Origin: Bacteroidales bacterium
GTDB lineage: Bacteria; Bacteroidota; Bacteroidia; Bacteroidales; F082
Assembly: GCA_024400395.1 (NCBI GenBank)
Contig: JAKSMW010000006.1
Location: 1 to 64,000 of the forward strand
Length of the DNA stretch: 64,000 nucleotides
Reading direction: 5' to 3'
Position 1 is the first letter of the stretch; each line of letters begins with the position of its first letter. The notes beneath the pieces were generated by a model. It was not told the DNA's origin, did no database searches, and saw only the letters and a list, made by a program, of their open reading frames with translations. The translations under genes were made by a program, and so were the position numbers. Shown piece after piece: positions 8,341 through 17,130 of the stretch.

Positions 8341-8892
8341 ATGAATATGTTGAAAGAAAACAGAAATCAGATTGGTGAAACTTCTATTGTTTCAAGGAAA
8401 TCAGAGATTCAGAGATCTACAGACGAGGCTCATAAGGAGATGATGAACCTGATGAGAGGATTTTTTGACAACGGGAAACCTCAAGTCGGGATTTTCTGGT
8501 ACGATTACACGAACAACAAACTATTTGGTGTTCAGAAGGATGACGCTGACAAGTACGCAGAAAAGGACAAAATCGGAACACTTCACAAACTTCATAAAAC
8601 TTATTGGACCAAACAACATTTCAGAGCTATCGCAAACAACGAGACCGACTCGATATTCTTTTCAGAAAACAATTACACTTTGATTCCAAGAGGAAGAGTC
8701 TTCGTCAAGTCTGACATGACATTTTATGTCACGGTAGGCGAATGGATTAACGGATTCATAGGCGAAGAAAAACTCATTGACCAAGACAAATTGAGAGAAC
8801 TCATTGAAGATGAATTCAATCTGACTGATTTCGATTATCTTATTGACGAACACTGGAACATTGGACGTGGTTGGTCCGAAGATAAATTTTAA
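8341..8892 (+). CDS. Hypothetical protein, Bacteroidota-type family of unknown function
   Basis: About 183 residues, soluble, no signal peptide. The start is ATG 8341 or ATG 8347; a TTG at 8335 is in frame but less likely. Features: GIFWYDYTNNKLFGV near residue 55, a K.HKTYW segment, an IPRGRVF segment followed by FYVTVGEWI, and a C-terminal LIDEHWNIGRGWSED. I have the impression that this WYDY / PRGRVF / DEHW..G.GWS pattern recurs in Bacteroidota genomes, but I cannot name a family. It ends 4 bp before an ABC ATPase gene, so it may share that transcript. Confidence 0.6.
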   Translation: MNMLKENRNQIGETSIVSRKSEIQRSTDEAHKEMMNLMRGFFDNGKPQVGIFWYDYTNNKLFGVQKDDADKYAEKDKIGTLHKLHKTYWTKQHFRAIANNETDSIFFSENNYTLIPRGRVFVKSDMTFYVTVGEWINGFIGEEKLIDQDKLRELIEDEFNLTDFDYLIDEHWNIGRGWSEDKF

Positions 8893-8896
8893 TAAC

Positions 8897-9802
8897 ATGA
8901 ACTATTTAGAAATCAATAACGTAAACAAGTCGTACGGCAATAAGAAAGTGCTTGACGGCATCTCCATCTCCGTGCCGAAGCAGAGCATTTACGGCTTGCT
9001 CGGTCCCAACGGAGCCGGAAAGACGACACTCATCAGGATAATCAACCAGATAACGATGCCCGACACGGGTCAGGTTCTCCTCGACGGCAAGCCGCTGTCG
9101 CCCGACGACGTGGCGATAATCGGATACCTTCCGGAAGAACGCGGCCTTTACAAAAAGATGAAAGTCGGCGAACAAGCCATCTACCTCGCCCAACTGAAAG
9201 GCCTCGACAAAAACACCGCCGACAAACGACTCCGCCGCTGGTTCGTGAAGTTCGGCATCACCGAATGGTGGGACAAGAAAGTGGAGGAACTCAGCAAAGG
9301 GATGCAGCAGAAAGTGCAGTTCATAGTCACCGTGATACACGAGCCGAAACTCCTAATCTTCGACGAGCCGTTCTCCGGCTTCGACCCCGTGAACGTGAAT
9401 CTTCTGAAAAAAGAAATCTTGCAGCTTCGCGAAGACGGAGCGACGATTCTGTTCTCGACACACAACATGGCATCCGTCGAGGAACTTTGCGACAACATCA
9501 TGCTTATTAATAAAGGTGTGAAAATACTTGAAGGCGGTGTCAACGAGATAAAACAGCAGTACAAGACACACAAATACGAGATGGTAATAAGGCCTTTCAA
9601 CGAAGGAATCAACATTCCTGAAGGGCACACCATCTTGGACATGGCCGACGACAGAAACGGAAACATCCACATCACCGTTCAGTCGGAAAATGCCAATGCA
9701 TTGATTAAAAACATTTTAGACGAAGGAGAACTGATTTCTTACAATGAAATACTTCCTTCGATGAATGACATTTTCATCAATCTCGTCACCTCTAATCACT
9801 GA
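8897..9802 (+). CDS. ABC transporter ATP-binding protein (NatA/CcmA type)
   Basis: 301 residues from ATG 8897 (MNYLEINNVNKSYG). An in-frame start 54 bp further upstream lies inside the preceding gene and is unlikely. Walker A is GPNGAGKTT near residue 35, the signature is LSKGMQQKVQ, and Walker B is LLIFDEPFSGFDP followed by the switch His in STHNMAS. The C-terminal 90 residues match the accessory domain of Na+/multidrug-type exporters. Its membrane partner is the next gene, joined through a repeat-filled gap of 50 bp. Substrate unknown. Confidence 0.9.
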   Translation: MNYLEINNVNKSYGNKKVLDGISISVPKQSIYGLLGPNGAGKTTLIRIINQITMPDTGQVLLDGKPLSPDDVAIIGYLPEERGLYKKMKVGEQAIYLAQLKGLDKNTADKRLRRWFVKFGITEWWDKKVEELSKGMQQKVQFIVTVIHEPKLLIFDEPFSGFDPVNVNLLKKEILQLREDGATILFSTHNMASVEELCDNIMLINKGVKILEGGVNEIKQQYKTHKYEMVIRPFNEGINIPEGHTILDMADDRNGNIHITVQSENANALIKNILDEGELISYNEILPSMNDIFINLVTSNH

Positions 9803-9806
9803 AACC

Positions 9807-9859
9807 CCTGAAACATCTGAAACCCATGAAAACCCTGAAACATCTGAAACCCATGAAAA
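9807..9859 (+). repeat. 27-bp tandem duplication spanning a start codon
   Basis: A 26-bp word beginning CCTGAAACATCTGAAACCCA and ending ATGAAAA occurs at 9807-9832 and again at 9834-9859, one base apart. Each copy contains an ATG, and the offset of 27 bp keeps both ATGs in the same frame. The downstream ATG (9853) starts the permease. Confidence 0.85.
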
Positions 9860-11175
9860 TAAGCATAATAATTCAAAGAGAATATCTGACACGTGTCAAG
9901 AAAAAATCATTTCTCATCATAACATTCCTCACTCCAATCCTGTTTGCCGCATTGATGTTTCTGCCGGCGATCCTGATGGTCAACTCCGAAAAATTCGAGG
10001 AGAAGAAAGTCATTGCGGTCTGCGACGAGTCGGGGATGTTCAAAGGAAAGTTTGAAGACACCGACGCCAACAGTTTCCTTTATCTTGATCAGGATTTCAA
10101 CGAAGTAAAAAATCTTGTGAAAGAAGGAGTTTATGACGGTGTGCTTTACATTCCGGCAACCGAACTCAACATCCCGACCAACGCCGAGATATACAGCAAG
10201 ATCCCGTTGCCGATAACCTTGACGAGCCATATCAAGTCGTCGATGAAGCAAGTCATTGAGCATCAGAAACTTTTGGCTTTCGGCATCGATCCCGACATTG
10301 TGAGGTCGGCGATGTCAACCGCGATAACGTTGCAAACAGTGCGCATGGACGAGGTGAACGGTGAGGAGGTAGAGAAGAAAAGTTTCGGTGAGCTTGAGAT
10401 GATGCTCGGACTTTTCCTTGCAGTCATAATATATTTTGCGATATTCCTTTTCGGCGGTCAGGTGATGCGCGGTGTCATTGAGGAAAAGACGAACAGAATC
10501 ATTGAGGTGATAATCTGTTCCGTGAAGCCATTTGAACTAATGATGGGCAAGATTGTCGGCATCGCCTTGGTCGGGCTGACGCAGTTTGTGCTTTGGGTGG
10601 TGCTTTCCTTTGGGATTTACACAATTGCGACGATGGCCACGGGAACGCCGGATCTGTTGTCGAGCGGAACCGTAATGACAGAGCAAATCTCTGATGTACA
10701 ACAGATTACGCAAGACAACGAGATGATAAAAGACGTAATGGATGTCGTCAATTCCATTAATTTCAGTGCGATTTTGTGGTCGTTCCTGTTGTATTTCATC
10801 GGCGGATATCTTCTTTATGCGGCGATGTTCGCAGCGACAGGCTCGGCCTGCGACAACGAGACTGACTCACAGCAGTTTACGCTTCCGATTTCCGCGCCGA
10901 TGATTTTATCAATAATATTCGCGACAACGATAGCGAATGCGCCGAACAGCAGTCTGAGCATCTGGCTTTCGATGATTCCGTTCACATCGCCGATTGCGAT
11001 GATGTTGAGGATTCCATACGGCGTGCCATATTGGCAGATTGGAGTGTCGTTGGCGATTCTTGTGCTGACATTCATTCTTTTCACATGGTTCGCCGCCAAG
11101 ATTTACCGCACTGGCATCTTGATGTACGGGAAGAAAACCAGCTGGAAAGAAATTTTTAAATGGTTGAAATATTAA
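9853..11175 (+). CDS. ABC transporter permease (NatB / ABC-2 type)
   Basis: 440 residues from ATG 9853 (MKISIIIQREYLTRVKKKSF). One N-terminal membrane segment follows the conserved REY.TRVKKKSF motif, then a large extracytoplasmic domain (about residues 50-185) and five or six C-terminal helices, including LGLFLAVIIYFAIFLFGGQVMRGVIEEKTNRIIEVI, the hallmark of NatB-like exporters. It pairs with the preceding ATPase. An alternative ATG at 9826 would add nine repeat-encoded residues (MKTLKHLKP) and arises from a tandem duplication; I prefer 9853. Confidence 0.88.
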   Translation: MKISIIIQREYLTRVKKKSFLIITFLTPILFAALMFLPAILMVNSEKFEEKKVIAVCDESGMFKGKFEDTDANSFLYLDQDFNEVKNLVKEGVYDGVLYIPATELNIPTNAEIYSKIPLPITLTSHIKSSMKQVIEHQKLLAFGIDPDIVRSAMSTAITLQTVRMDEVNGEEVEKKSFGELEMMLGLFLAVIIYFAIFLFGGQVMRGVIEEKTNRIIEVIICSVKPFELMMGKIVGIALVGLTQFVLWVVLSFGIYTIATMATGTPDLLSSGTVMTEQISDVQQITQDNEMIKDVMDVVNSINFSAILWSFLLYFIGGYLLYAAMFAATGSACDNETDSQQFTLPISAPMILSIIFATTIANAPNSSLSIWLSMIPFTSPIAMMLRIPYGVPYWQIGVSLAILVLTFILFTWFAAKIYRTGILMYGKKTSWKEIFKWLKY

Positions 11176-11223
11176 ACGTGGCATTTTTATATTGAAACAG
11201 GCATTTATTTTTATGAAAAAATA

Positions 11224-11255
11224 TTTGGTGGCAATGTAAAAATGTCGTATTTTTG
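11224..11255 (+). promoter_or_regulatory. Promoter for secDF (-33 TTTG and -7 TATTTTTG)
   Basis: TTTG at 11224-11227 and TATTTTTG at 11248-11255, separated by 20 bp, fit the Bacteroidota housekeeping promoter well. The secDF start is 63 bp downstream. Confidence 0.7.
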
Positions 11256-11318
11256 CACGCTAAAAATTTTTAAACAGAAATTAACAAATAAAAAGTTTAA
11301 TAATCAAATTCAATTACA

Positions 11319-14300
11319 ATGCAAAACAAAGGAGTCATTAAGCTTTTGGCAGTGTTATTGGCGGTCTTCACGGTGTACCAGTTGTCATTCACGTTCGTGA
11401 CAAAGCACGTCGAGGGGAAAGCCGAGAGATACGCCCAGAGCCAGGAATCACTCACATTGGCGCAGAAGATGGCCAATGGTGACCAGAAAGTTTACGAAGA
11501 ATTGCTGGATTCGATCCAGACAGCGAGAGAGACCTATTTTCTCGATTCAGTAAGCACAGTTAAAGTTTACATGTGGCAGGACTACCGCAAGTGCAAGGAG
11601 CAGGAGCTGAACCTCGGCCTTGACCTTAAAGGCGGCATGAACGTTATGATGGAAGTGTCAGTCCCTGACATCATCTACGCTCTCTCCGGCAACGCGCAGA
11701 ACAAAGACAACACATTCAGACAGGCCATGGACGAGGCCAAGGCGCAGCACCTCAACAGCCAGAAGGACTTCGTTGACCTTTTCGGCGAGGCATACCAGCG
11801 GCTCGACCCCAACGCACGCCTCGCCTCCATCTTCCTCTTTGAGTTCAAGGACAAAGGCATCACCGTCAACTCGACGAATGACGAGGTCCTGAAGGTCATC
11901 AAGGATGAGACGAGCAGCGCCATCGACCGTTCATACCAGATTCTGAGGACACGTATCGACCGTTTCGGCGTGGCACAGCCCAACATCCAGAAGCTTGAAG
12001 GCTCTGGCCGCATCCTGGTCGAGCTCCCGGGCATCAAGGACCCGAAGCGCGTCCGCAAACTCCTGCAGGGCACAGCACAGCTCGAGTTCTGGGAGACATA
12101 CAACTTCAACGAGATCTACCAGCATTTCGAGGAGGCCAACGCGCGTCTCGCGGAGATAGAGAAGGCGTTGAACGTCAATACGAAAGCCGAGAACGACGAA
12201 GTCAAAGCTGAGGAGAACGACGAAGACGTCGCCCTTCTCAACCAGATGTCGGCGGAAGACTCTCTGAAGAAGGCGCAGACCGAAGCCCTCGAGTCGTTCC
12301 AGAGGAACAACCCGCTCTACGCGGTGCTCCAGCCGTCGTTCTACACGAACAGCACTGGCATGGCGGTGCCGGCGGAGACAGCCCGCATAGGCATGGCCCT
12401 CGTGAAAGACACGGCGAACGTCAACAGGATGCTCAAGCAGGTCAGGTCGATATTCCCGCGCAACCTCCATTTCGCATGGTGCGTGAAGCCGAACAAGACC
12501 GCTGACGGGACGGAATACATCGACCTCGTCGCGCTCAAGGCCAACAAAGAGAACAAATGCTCACTCGGCGGCGAAGTCATCACCGACGCGCGCCAGGACT
12601 ACGACCAGAACGGCCGCGTGCAGGTTGACATGCAGATGAACACGGAAGGCGCGAAGATATGGAAACGTCTGACAGGCGACAACATCAACCGCCAGGTAGC
12701 CATCGTCCTTGACGATTACGTCTATTCATATCCTAATGTCCAGAGCGAGATTGCGGGCGGACGCTCACAGATCTCAGGCGGCGACATGACAGTTGAAGAA
12801 GCCCAAGACTTGGCAAACATCCTGAAAGCCGGTAAGCTGCCGGCTCCGGCAAGGGTCCTTGAAGAGAACGTCGTCGGCCCCTCACTCGGTCAGGAAGCCA
12901 TCACATCAGGCTTCTGGTCATTCATCATCGCATTCTGCCTCGTCCTCATTTACATGCTGTTCTTCTACAGCAAGGCAGGTCTGGCAGCCGACATCGCATT
13001 GCTCGTGAACATCGTGTTCTTCTTCGGTGTCATCGCATCATTCGGCACAGTGCTCACGCTTCCTGGCATCGCAGGTATCGTGTTGACATTAGGTATGGCT
13101 GTTGACTCGAACGTCATCATCTTCGAGCGTATCAAGGAGGAAGTCGCGTCCGGCAAGGGCTTGCGTCTCGCAGTCTCCGACGGTTTCAAGGCGGCTTACT
13201 CGGCCATCCTCGACGGTCAGATCACCACATTCCTCACAGGTCTCATCCTCTTCGAGTTCGGTACAGGCCCTGTCCAAGGTTTCGCAACGACATTGATGAT
13301 CGGTATCTGCACATCGTTGTTCACTTCAATCTTCATCACACGTCTCATCCTTGAAGGATGGCTTGCAAAAGGCAAGGACATCAAGTTCTCGACCGACATG
13401 ACACGCGACTTCATGAAGCACGCAAACTTCGACTTCATCAAGTTCCGCAAGACAGCTTTCATCATCGGCGGCGCAATGATTCTCGTGAGTGCTATTTCAC
13501 TCTGCACATTGAAACTCAACCTCGGCATCGACTTCAAGGGCGGACGTAACTACGTCATCCGTTTCGACAAGGAAGTCAATGACAATGAAGTACGTGAAGC
13601 TCTCACCGCCATCGACATCTTCCAGGCAGCCAACGAGACACCTCTCGTGAAGACATTCGGTCCGGCCAACCAGGTTAAGGTCACGACCAAGTACATGGTT
13701 GACAACGACGACCCGGAGGTTGACGCACAGATTCAGGAAGCATTCTTCGGCGCATTGAAGGGATTCTATACCGGCGATGTGACATACCAGCAGTTCTCGT
13801 CAGATGACGTCTCAATCGGCATCATGAGTTCACAGAAAGTCGGTGGCACCATCGCTGACGACGTGACACGCAAGGCGTTCTGGGCAGTCGCATTCTCGTT
13901 GGTCGTAATCTTCGTCTATATCGCCATCCGTTTCAGAAGATGGCAGTACGGTGTGTCTTCAATCATCGCATTGGCACACGATACAATCATCGTAATCGGT
14001 TTGTACTCATTGCTTTACAGCGTCATGCCGTTCTCAATGGAGGTTGACCAGTCATTCATCGCCGCAGTCCTGACAATCATCGGTTACTCAATCAACAACA
14101 CCGTGGTTATCTTCGACCGTATCCGTGAGAACGTCGCCCTTTATCCGAAGAGAACATGGTACGAGAGAATCAACAACGGTGTCAACAGCACGTTGATGCG
14201 TTCAATCAACACATCAGGCACAACATTGGTCGTGTTGCTCGCAATCTTCATCTTCGGTGGCGAGACAATCCGCGGCTTCGTGTTCGCACTGCTCGTCGGT

Positions 14301-14417
14301 ATCGTGGCCGGTACATTCTCATCACTCTTCATCGCATCACCATTCGCTTACATCCTTTTCAAAGGCAAAGAGCAGGATGCCAAATTGCTTGAAGAAACAA
14401 AGACAAAGAAAAAATAA
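11319..14417 (+). CDS. secDF: Protein translocase SecDF, fused
   Basis: A 1032-residue fusion of SecD and SecF, the proton-driven inner-membrane factor that pulls proteins through SecYEG; the fusion is normal in Bacteroidota. The SecD half (about 1-660) has one N-terminal helix, the motif LGLDLKGGMNVMMEV near residue 95, a long periplasmic P1 domain with a charged insert (about 285-310), and five helices including the VLTLGMAVDSNVIIFERIKEE signature. The SecF half starts near 695 with NFDFIKFRK, has LNLGIDFKGGRNYVIRF, and a second helix bundle with IIGYSINNTVVIFDRIREN. It is followed by a hairpin terminator, so it forms a single-gene transcript. Confidence 0.96.
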   Translation: MQNKGVIKLLAVLLAVFTVYQLSFTFVTKHVEGKAERYAQSQESLTLAQKMANGDQKVYEELLDSIQTARETYFLDSVSTVKVYMWQDYRKCKEQELNLGLDLKGGMNVMMEVSVPDIIYALSGNAQNKDNTFRQAMDEAKAQHLNSQKDFVDLFGEAYQRLDPNARLASIFLFEFKDKGITVNSTNDEVLKVIKDETSSAIDRSYQILRTRIDRFGVAQPNIQKLEGSGRILVELPGIKDPKRVRKLLQGTAQLEFWETYNFNEIYQHFEEANARLAEIEKALNVNTKAENDEVKAEENDEDVALLNQMSAEDSLKKAQTEALESFQRNNPLYAVLQPSFYTNSTGMAVPAETARIGMALVKDTANVNRMLKQVRSIFPRNLHFAWCVKPNKTADGTEYIDLVALKANKENKCSLGGEVITDARQDYDQNGRVQVDMQMNTEGAKIWKRLTGDNINRQVAIVLDDYVYSYPNVQSEIAGGRSQISGGDMTVEEAQDLANILKAGKLPAPARVLEENVVGPSLGQEAITSGFWSFIIAFCLVLIYMLFFYSKAGLAADIALLVNIVFFFGVIASFGTVLTLPGIAGIVLTLGMAVDSNVIIFERIKEEVASGKGLRLAVSDGFKAAYSAILDGQITTFLTGLILFEFGTGPVQGFATTLMIGICTSLFTSIFITRLILEGWLAKGKDIKFSTDMTRDFMKHANFDFIKFRKTAFIIGGAMILVSAISLCTLKLNLGIDFKGGRNYVIRFDKEVNDNEVREALTAIDIFQAANETPLVKTFGPANQVKVTTKYMVDNDDPEVDAQIQEAFFGALKGFYTGDVTYQQFSSDDVSIGIMSSQKVGGTIADDVTRKAFWAVAFSLVVIFVYIAIRFRRWQYGVSSIIALAHDTIIVIGLYSLLYSVMPFSMEVDQSFIAAVLTIIGYSINNTVVIFDRIRENVALYPKRTWYERINNGVNSTLMRSINTSGTTLVVLLAIFIFGGETIRGFVFALLVGIVAGTFSSLFIASPFAYILFKGKEQDAKLLEETKTKKK

Positions 14418-14439
14418 TTGTTAAAAGACAATAATTCAA

Positions 14440-14472
14440 AGAGACGAGGTTTTTCAGCCCCGTCTCTTTTTT
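14440..14472 (+). terminator. Rho-independent terminator after secDF
   Basis: AGAGACGAGG (14440-14449) pairs with CCCCGTCTCT (14458-14467) with one mismatch, an 8-nt loop and a run of T residues behind it. Confidence 0.85.
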
Positions 14473-14536
14473 ATTCCCCACTCCCCTTTCCTCTCTAATC
14501 TCTCATCTTTTTTCTCGTTTGTATCAAAAAAAAATG

Positions 14537-14544
14537 TAATTTTG
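14537..14544 (+). promoter_or_regulatory. Promoter -7 element for the PD40/OmpA gene
   Basis: TAATTTTG is an exact TAnnTTTG, 37 bp before the start at 14582. TTTG at 14518-14521 lies 15 bp upstream, shorter than the usual spacing. Confidence 0.55.
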
Positions 14545-14581
14545 CAAGATTATTTTCGTTACATCCAAAAAAGGAAGTTTT

Positions 14582-17044
14582 ATGTCAAAAAAACTATTGC
14601 TCATATTGGCACTGATACTTTTCGGTTCGACGCAACAGCTTGAAGCACAACGCAAGAGCCCTGCAAAAAACGCAGACATTCTGTTTGAACGCGGACAGTA
14701 TTTCAATGCCATCGAACGTTACAAGAAAGCATATAAAAAGACTGGCAGCAAGAAATACGAGCAGGAACGCGTCCGTATCACCTTCCAGCTCGGCGAATGC
14801 TACCGTCTCACCGACAACCCGCGTCAGGCGGCGGCGCAATACAAAAGAGTGGTGAAGACCGACTTCCCGCTTGAGAAGCCGGAGGTGTATCTGCATTACG
14901 CCGACATGCTAAAACGCAACGAAAAATACGAGGAAGCACTTGAGTTTTACGAGATGTACAGACAAGCCGTCCCTGACGACCCGCGAGCAGAACTTGCAGC
15001 CGCCGACATAGAACACATCCAGGAATGGATGGAATTTCCTTCAAAATACGAAGTAACAAGACTTAAGGTATTGAATTCCAAAGCGTCAGACTTCGGAATC
15101 GCATGGACTAACAACCAATATAACGAAGTAATCTTCAGTTCTACCCGCGACGGCGGTGTCCACAACGAGAAAGATGCCATCACCGGACAGAAATTCGCCG
15201 ACTTTTACATCTCGCGTCAGGACAGGCAGGGTGTGTGGGACAAGCCGACGCTCACCGACGAGGAAGGCGGACTCAACTCACAGGGGAGCGAGGGCGTGCC
15301 GTTCTTCAACAAGTCGTTCTCGACGGTATATTTCACACGCTGCGGCAACGCCAAGAAACGTCAGTCGGGCTGTGAGATCGTGAAGTCGTCACACGCCGGC
15401 GGTGCTTTCGGCGAGCCGGACATCGTGAAGATTGCGAGCATCGATTCCCTTGACGTCGTCGGGCATCCGACGTTGTCGCAGGACGAGTCGGTCATATATT
15501 TCGCGGCGGACCGCAAAGGCGGCTTCGGCGGCAAGGACATCTGGATGGCGATGAAAGGCGATGACGGGACGTTCGGACGCCCGTTCAACCTCGGCGATGT
15601 CATCAACACGCAAGGCAATGAGATGTTCCCGTTCCTGCGTAACGACAGCACCTTGTATTTCGCCTCCGACGGACACGGCGGCATGGGCGGACTCGACATC
15701 TTCGTTACAACCATCGACTCACTCGGGAACTGGGGAGAACCTGTAAACCTCAGATATCCAATAAATTCCATCGGCAACGACTACGGGATAACCTTCCATC
15801 CGACAGAAGAACGCGGATTCTTCATCTCGAACCGCGACAGCCGCAACGGTCTCGATGACGACATCTATTACTTCATCGAACCGCCGGTCCTCATCACCGT
15901 CAACGGCGCCGTCAAAGACCCGAACACACTTCAGTTCGTCACCGGCGCAAACGTGAAAATATCCGGCTCTGACGGCTCATCGGCCAACACACTCTCAAGT
16001 GAGAACGGCGGTTTCCAATTCACGAGCAGCCAGCTCGCCGTGGGAAACACCTACATCCTCACCATCGACAAGCCGAACTATTTCACCACGACCGACACCA
16101 TCAGCACCGTCGGACTTGAGTTCAGCCACGATTTCCAGAAAGAATACGAGCTGATGATGATTCCAGACGAAGCCGTGGTGCTTCCGGAGATTCAATACGA
16201 ACTCGGAAAATGGGATTTGCAGCCTCAGTTTGAAGACTCACTGCAAGGCCTCGTCGAGCTTCTCCAGCTGAATCCGAACATCACCGTGGAACTCGGTTCA
16301 CACACCGACTTCCGTGACACCGACGCACGCAACGACATCCTTTCACTGAAACGCGCCCAGTCGGTGTGCGATTATCTTGTCATCAGAGGCATCGACCCGC
16401 TGCGACTCACCGCAAAAGGCTACGGCGAACGCAAACCAAGAACACTCAACAAAGACTTCACATTCAACGATTATACATTCAAAGCCGGCACCGTCCTGAC
16501 TGAAGATTTCATCGTCGCGTTGAATACCAAGGAATTGCAAGAATACGCCCATCAGCTGAACAGAAGAACGGAATTCAAAGTCATCAGCAAAGATTATATT
16601 CCGAGAGACAAAATCAGCGATGACCAGAACGTCGCCGTCAGCATGAATCCCAACGACAACAAAGTTGCATTCACACAGGATGAGAAGACCGGACTTTTCA
16701 AATTCAAGTCAATCATCAACGCATACACCGAGACGATTTGTTACGACAAAGACGGCGATTTCAGCGTTTCACAGAAAAAAGTGATGCAGCTGCTCAAAGA
16801 CGGCCACATCTCGAAGAACGATTTCGTTGGCGACGACATCGAAAGGATAATCACCGCCGGCGCAGTGAGAAACCGTGCCGTGTTCAAAATCAAGGAGATG
16901 TATATCGCCGACAGGAAAGTTGAAAACATTGAAGTCACCGTATATAACAACCAGGTTGAAGACTGGATTATCGGATTTAAAGACCTGAAGAAGTTCGGCA
17001 ACTTCGAGTTTAACACAAACGAAAAGAAACTCATTTTCAAGTAA
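14582..17044 (+). CDS. PorE-like envelope protein: TPR, PD40 propeller, CarboxypepD-like and OmpA domains
   Basis: 820 residues with a Sec signal peptide (cleavage probably after LEA, near residue 22). Domain order: TPR-like helices (about 30-150, FERGQYFNAIERYKKAYKK), a PD40/WD40 beta-propeller (about 165-430, with VIYFAADRKGGFGGKDIW, LYFASDGHGGMGGLDIF and GFFISNRDSRNGLDD blades), a carboxypeptidase regulatory-like domain (about 438-530), then an OmpA peptidoglycan-binding domain (about 545-630, SHTDFRDTDARN). This is the domain order known for PorE, which anchors type IX secretion machinery to peptidoglycan. Two differences: no lipobox Cys, and a C-terminal extension of about 180 residues. 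A T9SS cargo is encoded nearby. PorE function is inference; several OmpA paralogues share this architecture. Confidence 0.8.
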   Translation: MSKKLLLILALILFGSTQQLEAQRKSPAKNADILFERGQYFNAIERYKKAYKKTGSKKYEQERVRITFQLGECYRLTDNPRQAAAQYKRVVKTDFPLEKPEVYLHYADMLKRNEKYEEALEFYEMYRQAVPDDPRAELAAADIEHIQEWMEFPSKYEVTRLKVLNSKASDFGIAWTNNQYNEVIFSSTRDGGVHNEKDAITGQKFADFYISRQDRQGVWDKPTLTDEEGGLNSQGSEGVPFFNKSFSTVYFTRCGNAKKRQSGCEIVKSSHAGGAFGEPDIVKIASIDSLDVVGHPTLSQDESVIYFAADRKGGFGGKDIWMAMKGDDGTFGRPFNLGDVINTQGNEMFPFLRNDSTLYFASDGHGGMGGLDIFVTTIDSLGNWGEPVNLRYPINSIGNDYGITFHPTEERGFFISNRDSRNGLDDDIYYFIEPPVLITVNGAVKDPNTLQFVTGANVKISGSDGSSANTLSSENGGFQFTSSQLAVGNTYILTIDKPNYFTTTDTISTVGLEFSHDFQKEYELMMIPDEAVVLPEIQYELGKWDLQPQFEDSLQGLVELLQLNPNITVELGSHTDFRDTDARNDILSLKRAQSVCDYLVIRGIDPLRLTAKGYGERKPRTLNKDFTFNDYTFKAGTVLTEDFIVALNTKELQEYAHQLNRRTEFKVISKDYIPRDKISDDQNVAVSMNPNDNKVAFTQDEKTGLFKFKSIINAYTETICYDKDGDFSVSQKKVMQLLKDGHISKNDFVGDDIERIITAGAVRNRAVFKIKEMYIADRKVENIEVTVYNNQVEDWIIGFKDLKKFGNFEFNTNEKKLIFK

Positions 17045-17046
17045 TT

Positions 17047-17130
17047 AGGTTTTTAGGAGTTTGAGGTAATCAGGTATTCAAAAAAAACACCTCAAACACC
17101 TAAACACCTCAAACACCTCAAACACCTGAC
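17047..17130. repeat. Intergenic CACCTCAAACACCTAA repeat in two orientations
   Basis: The gap before purM begins with TTTAGGAGTTTGAGGTAATCAGG and ends with four CACCTCAAA-like words, so the two halves are roughly complementary and could fold back. Similar elements lie at 8264-8314, 25863-25945, 38344-38448 and about 58780-58815. Confidence 0.7.
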
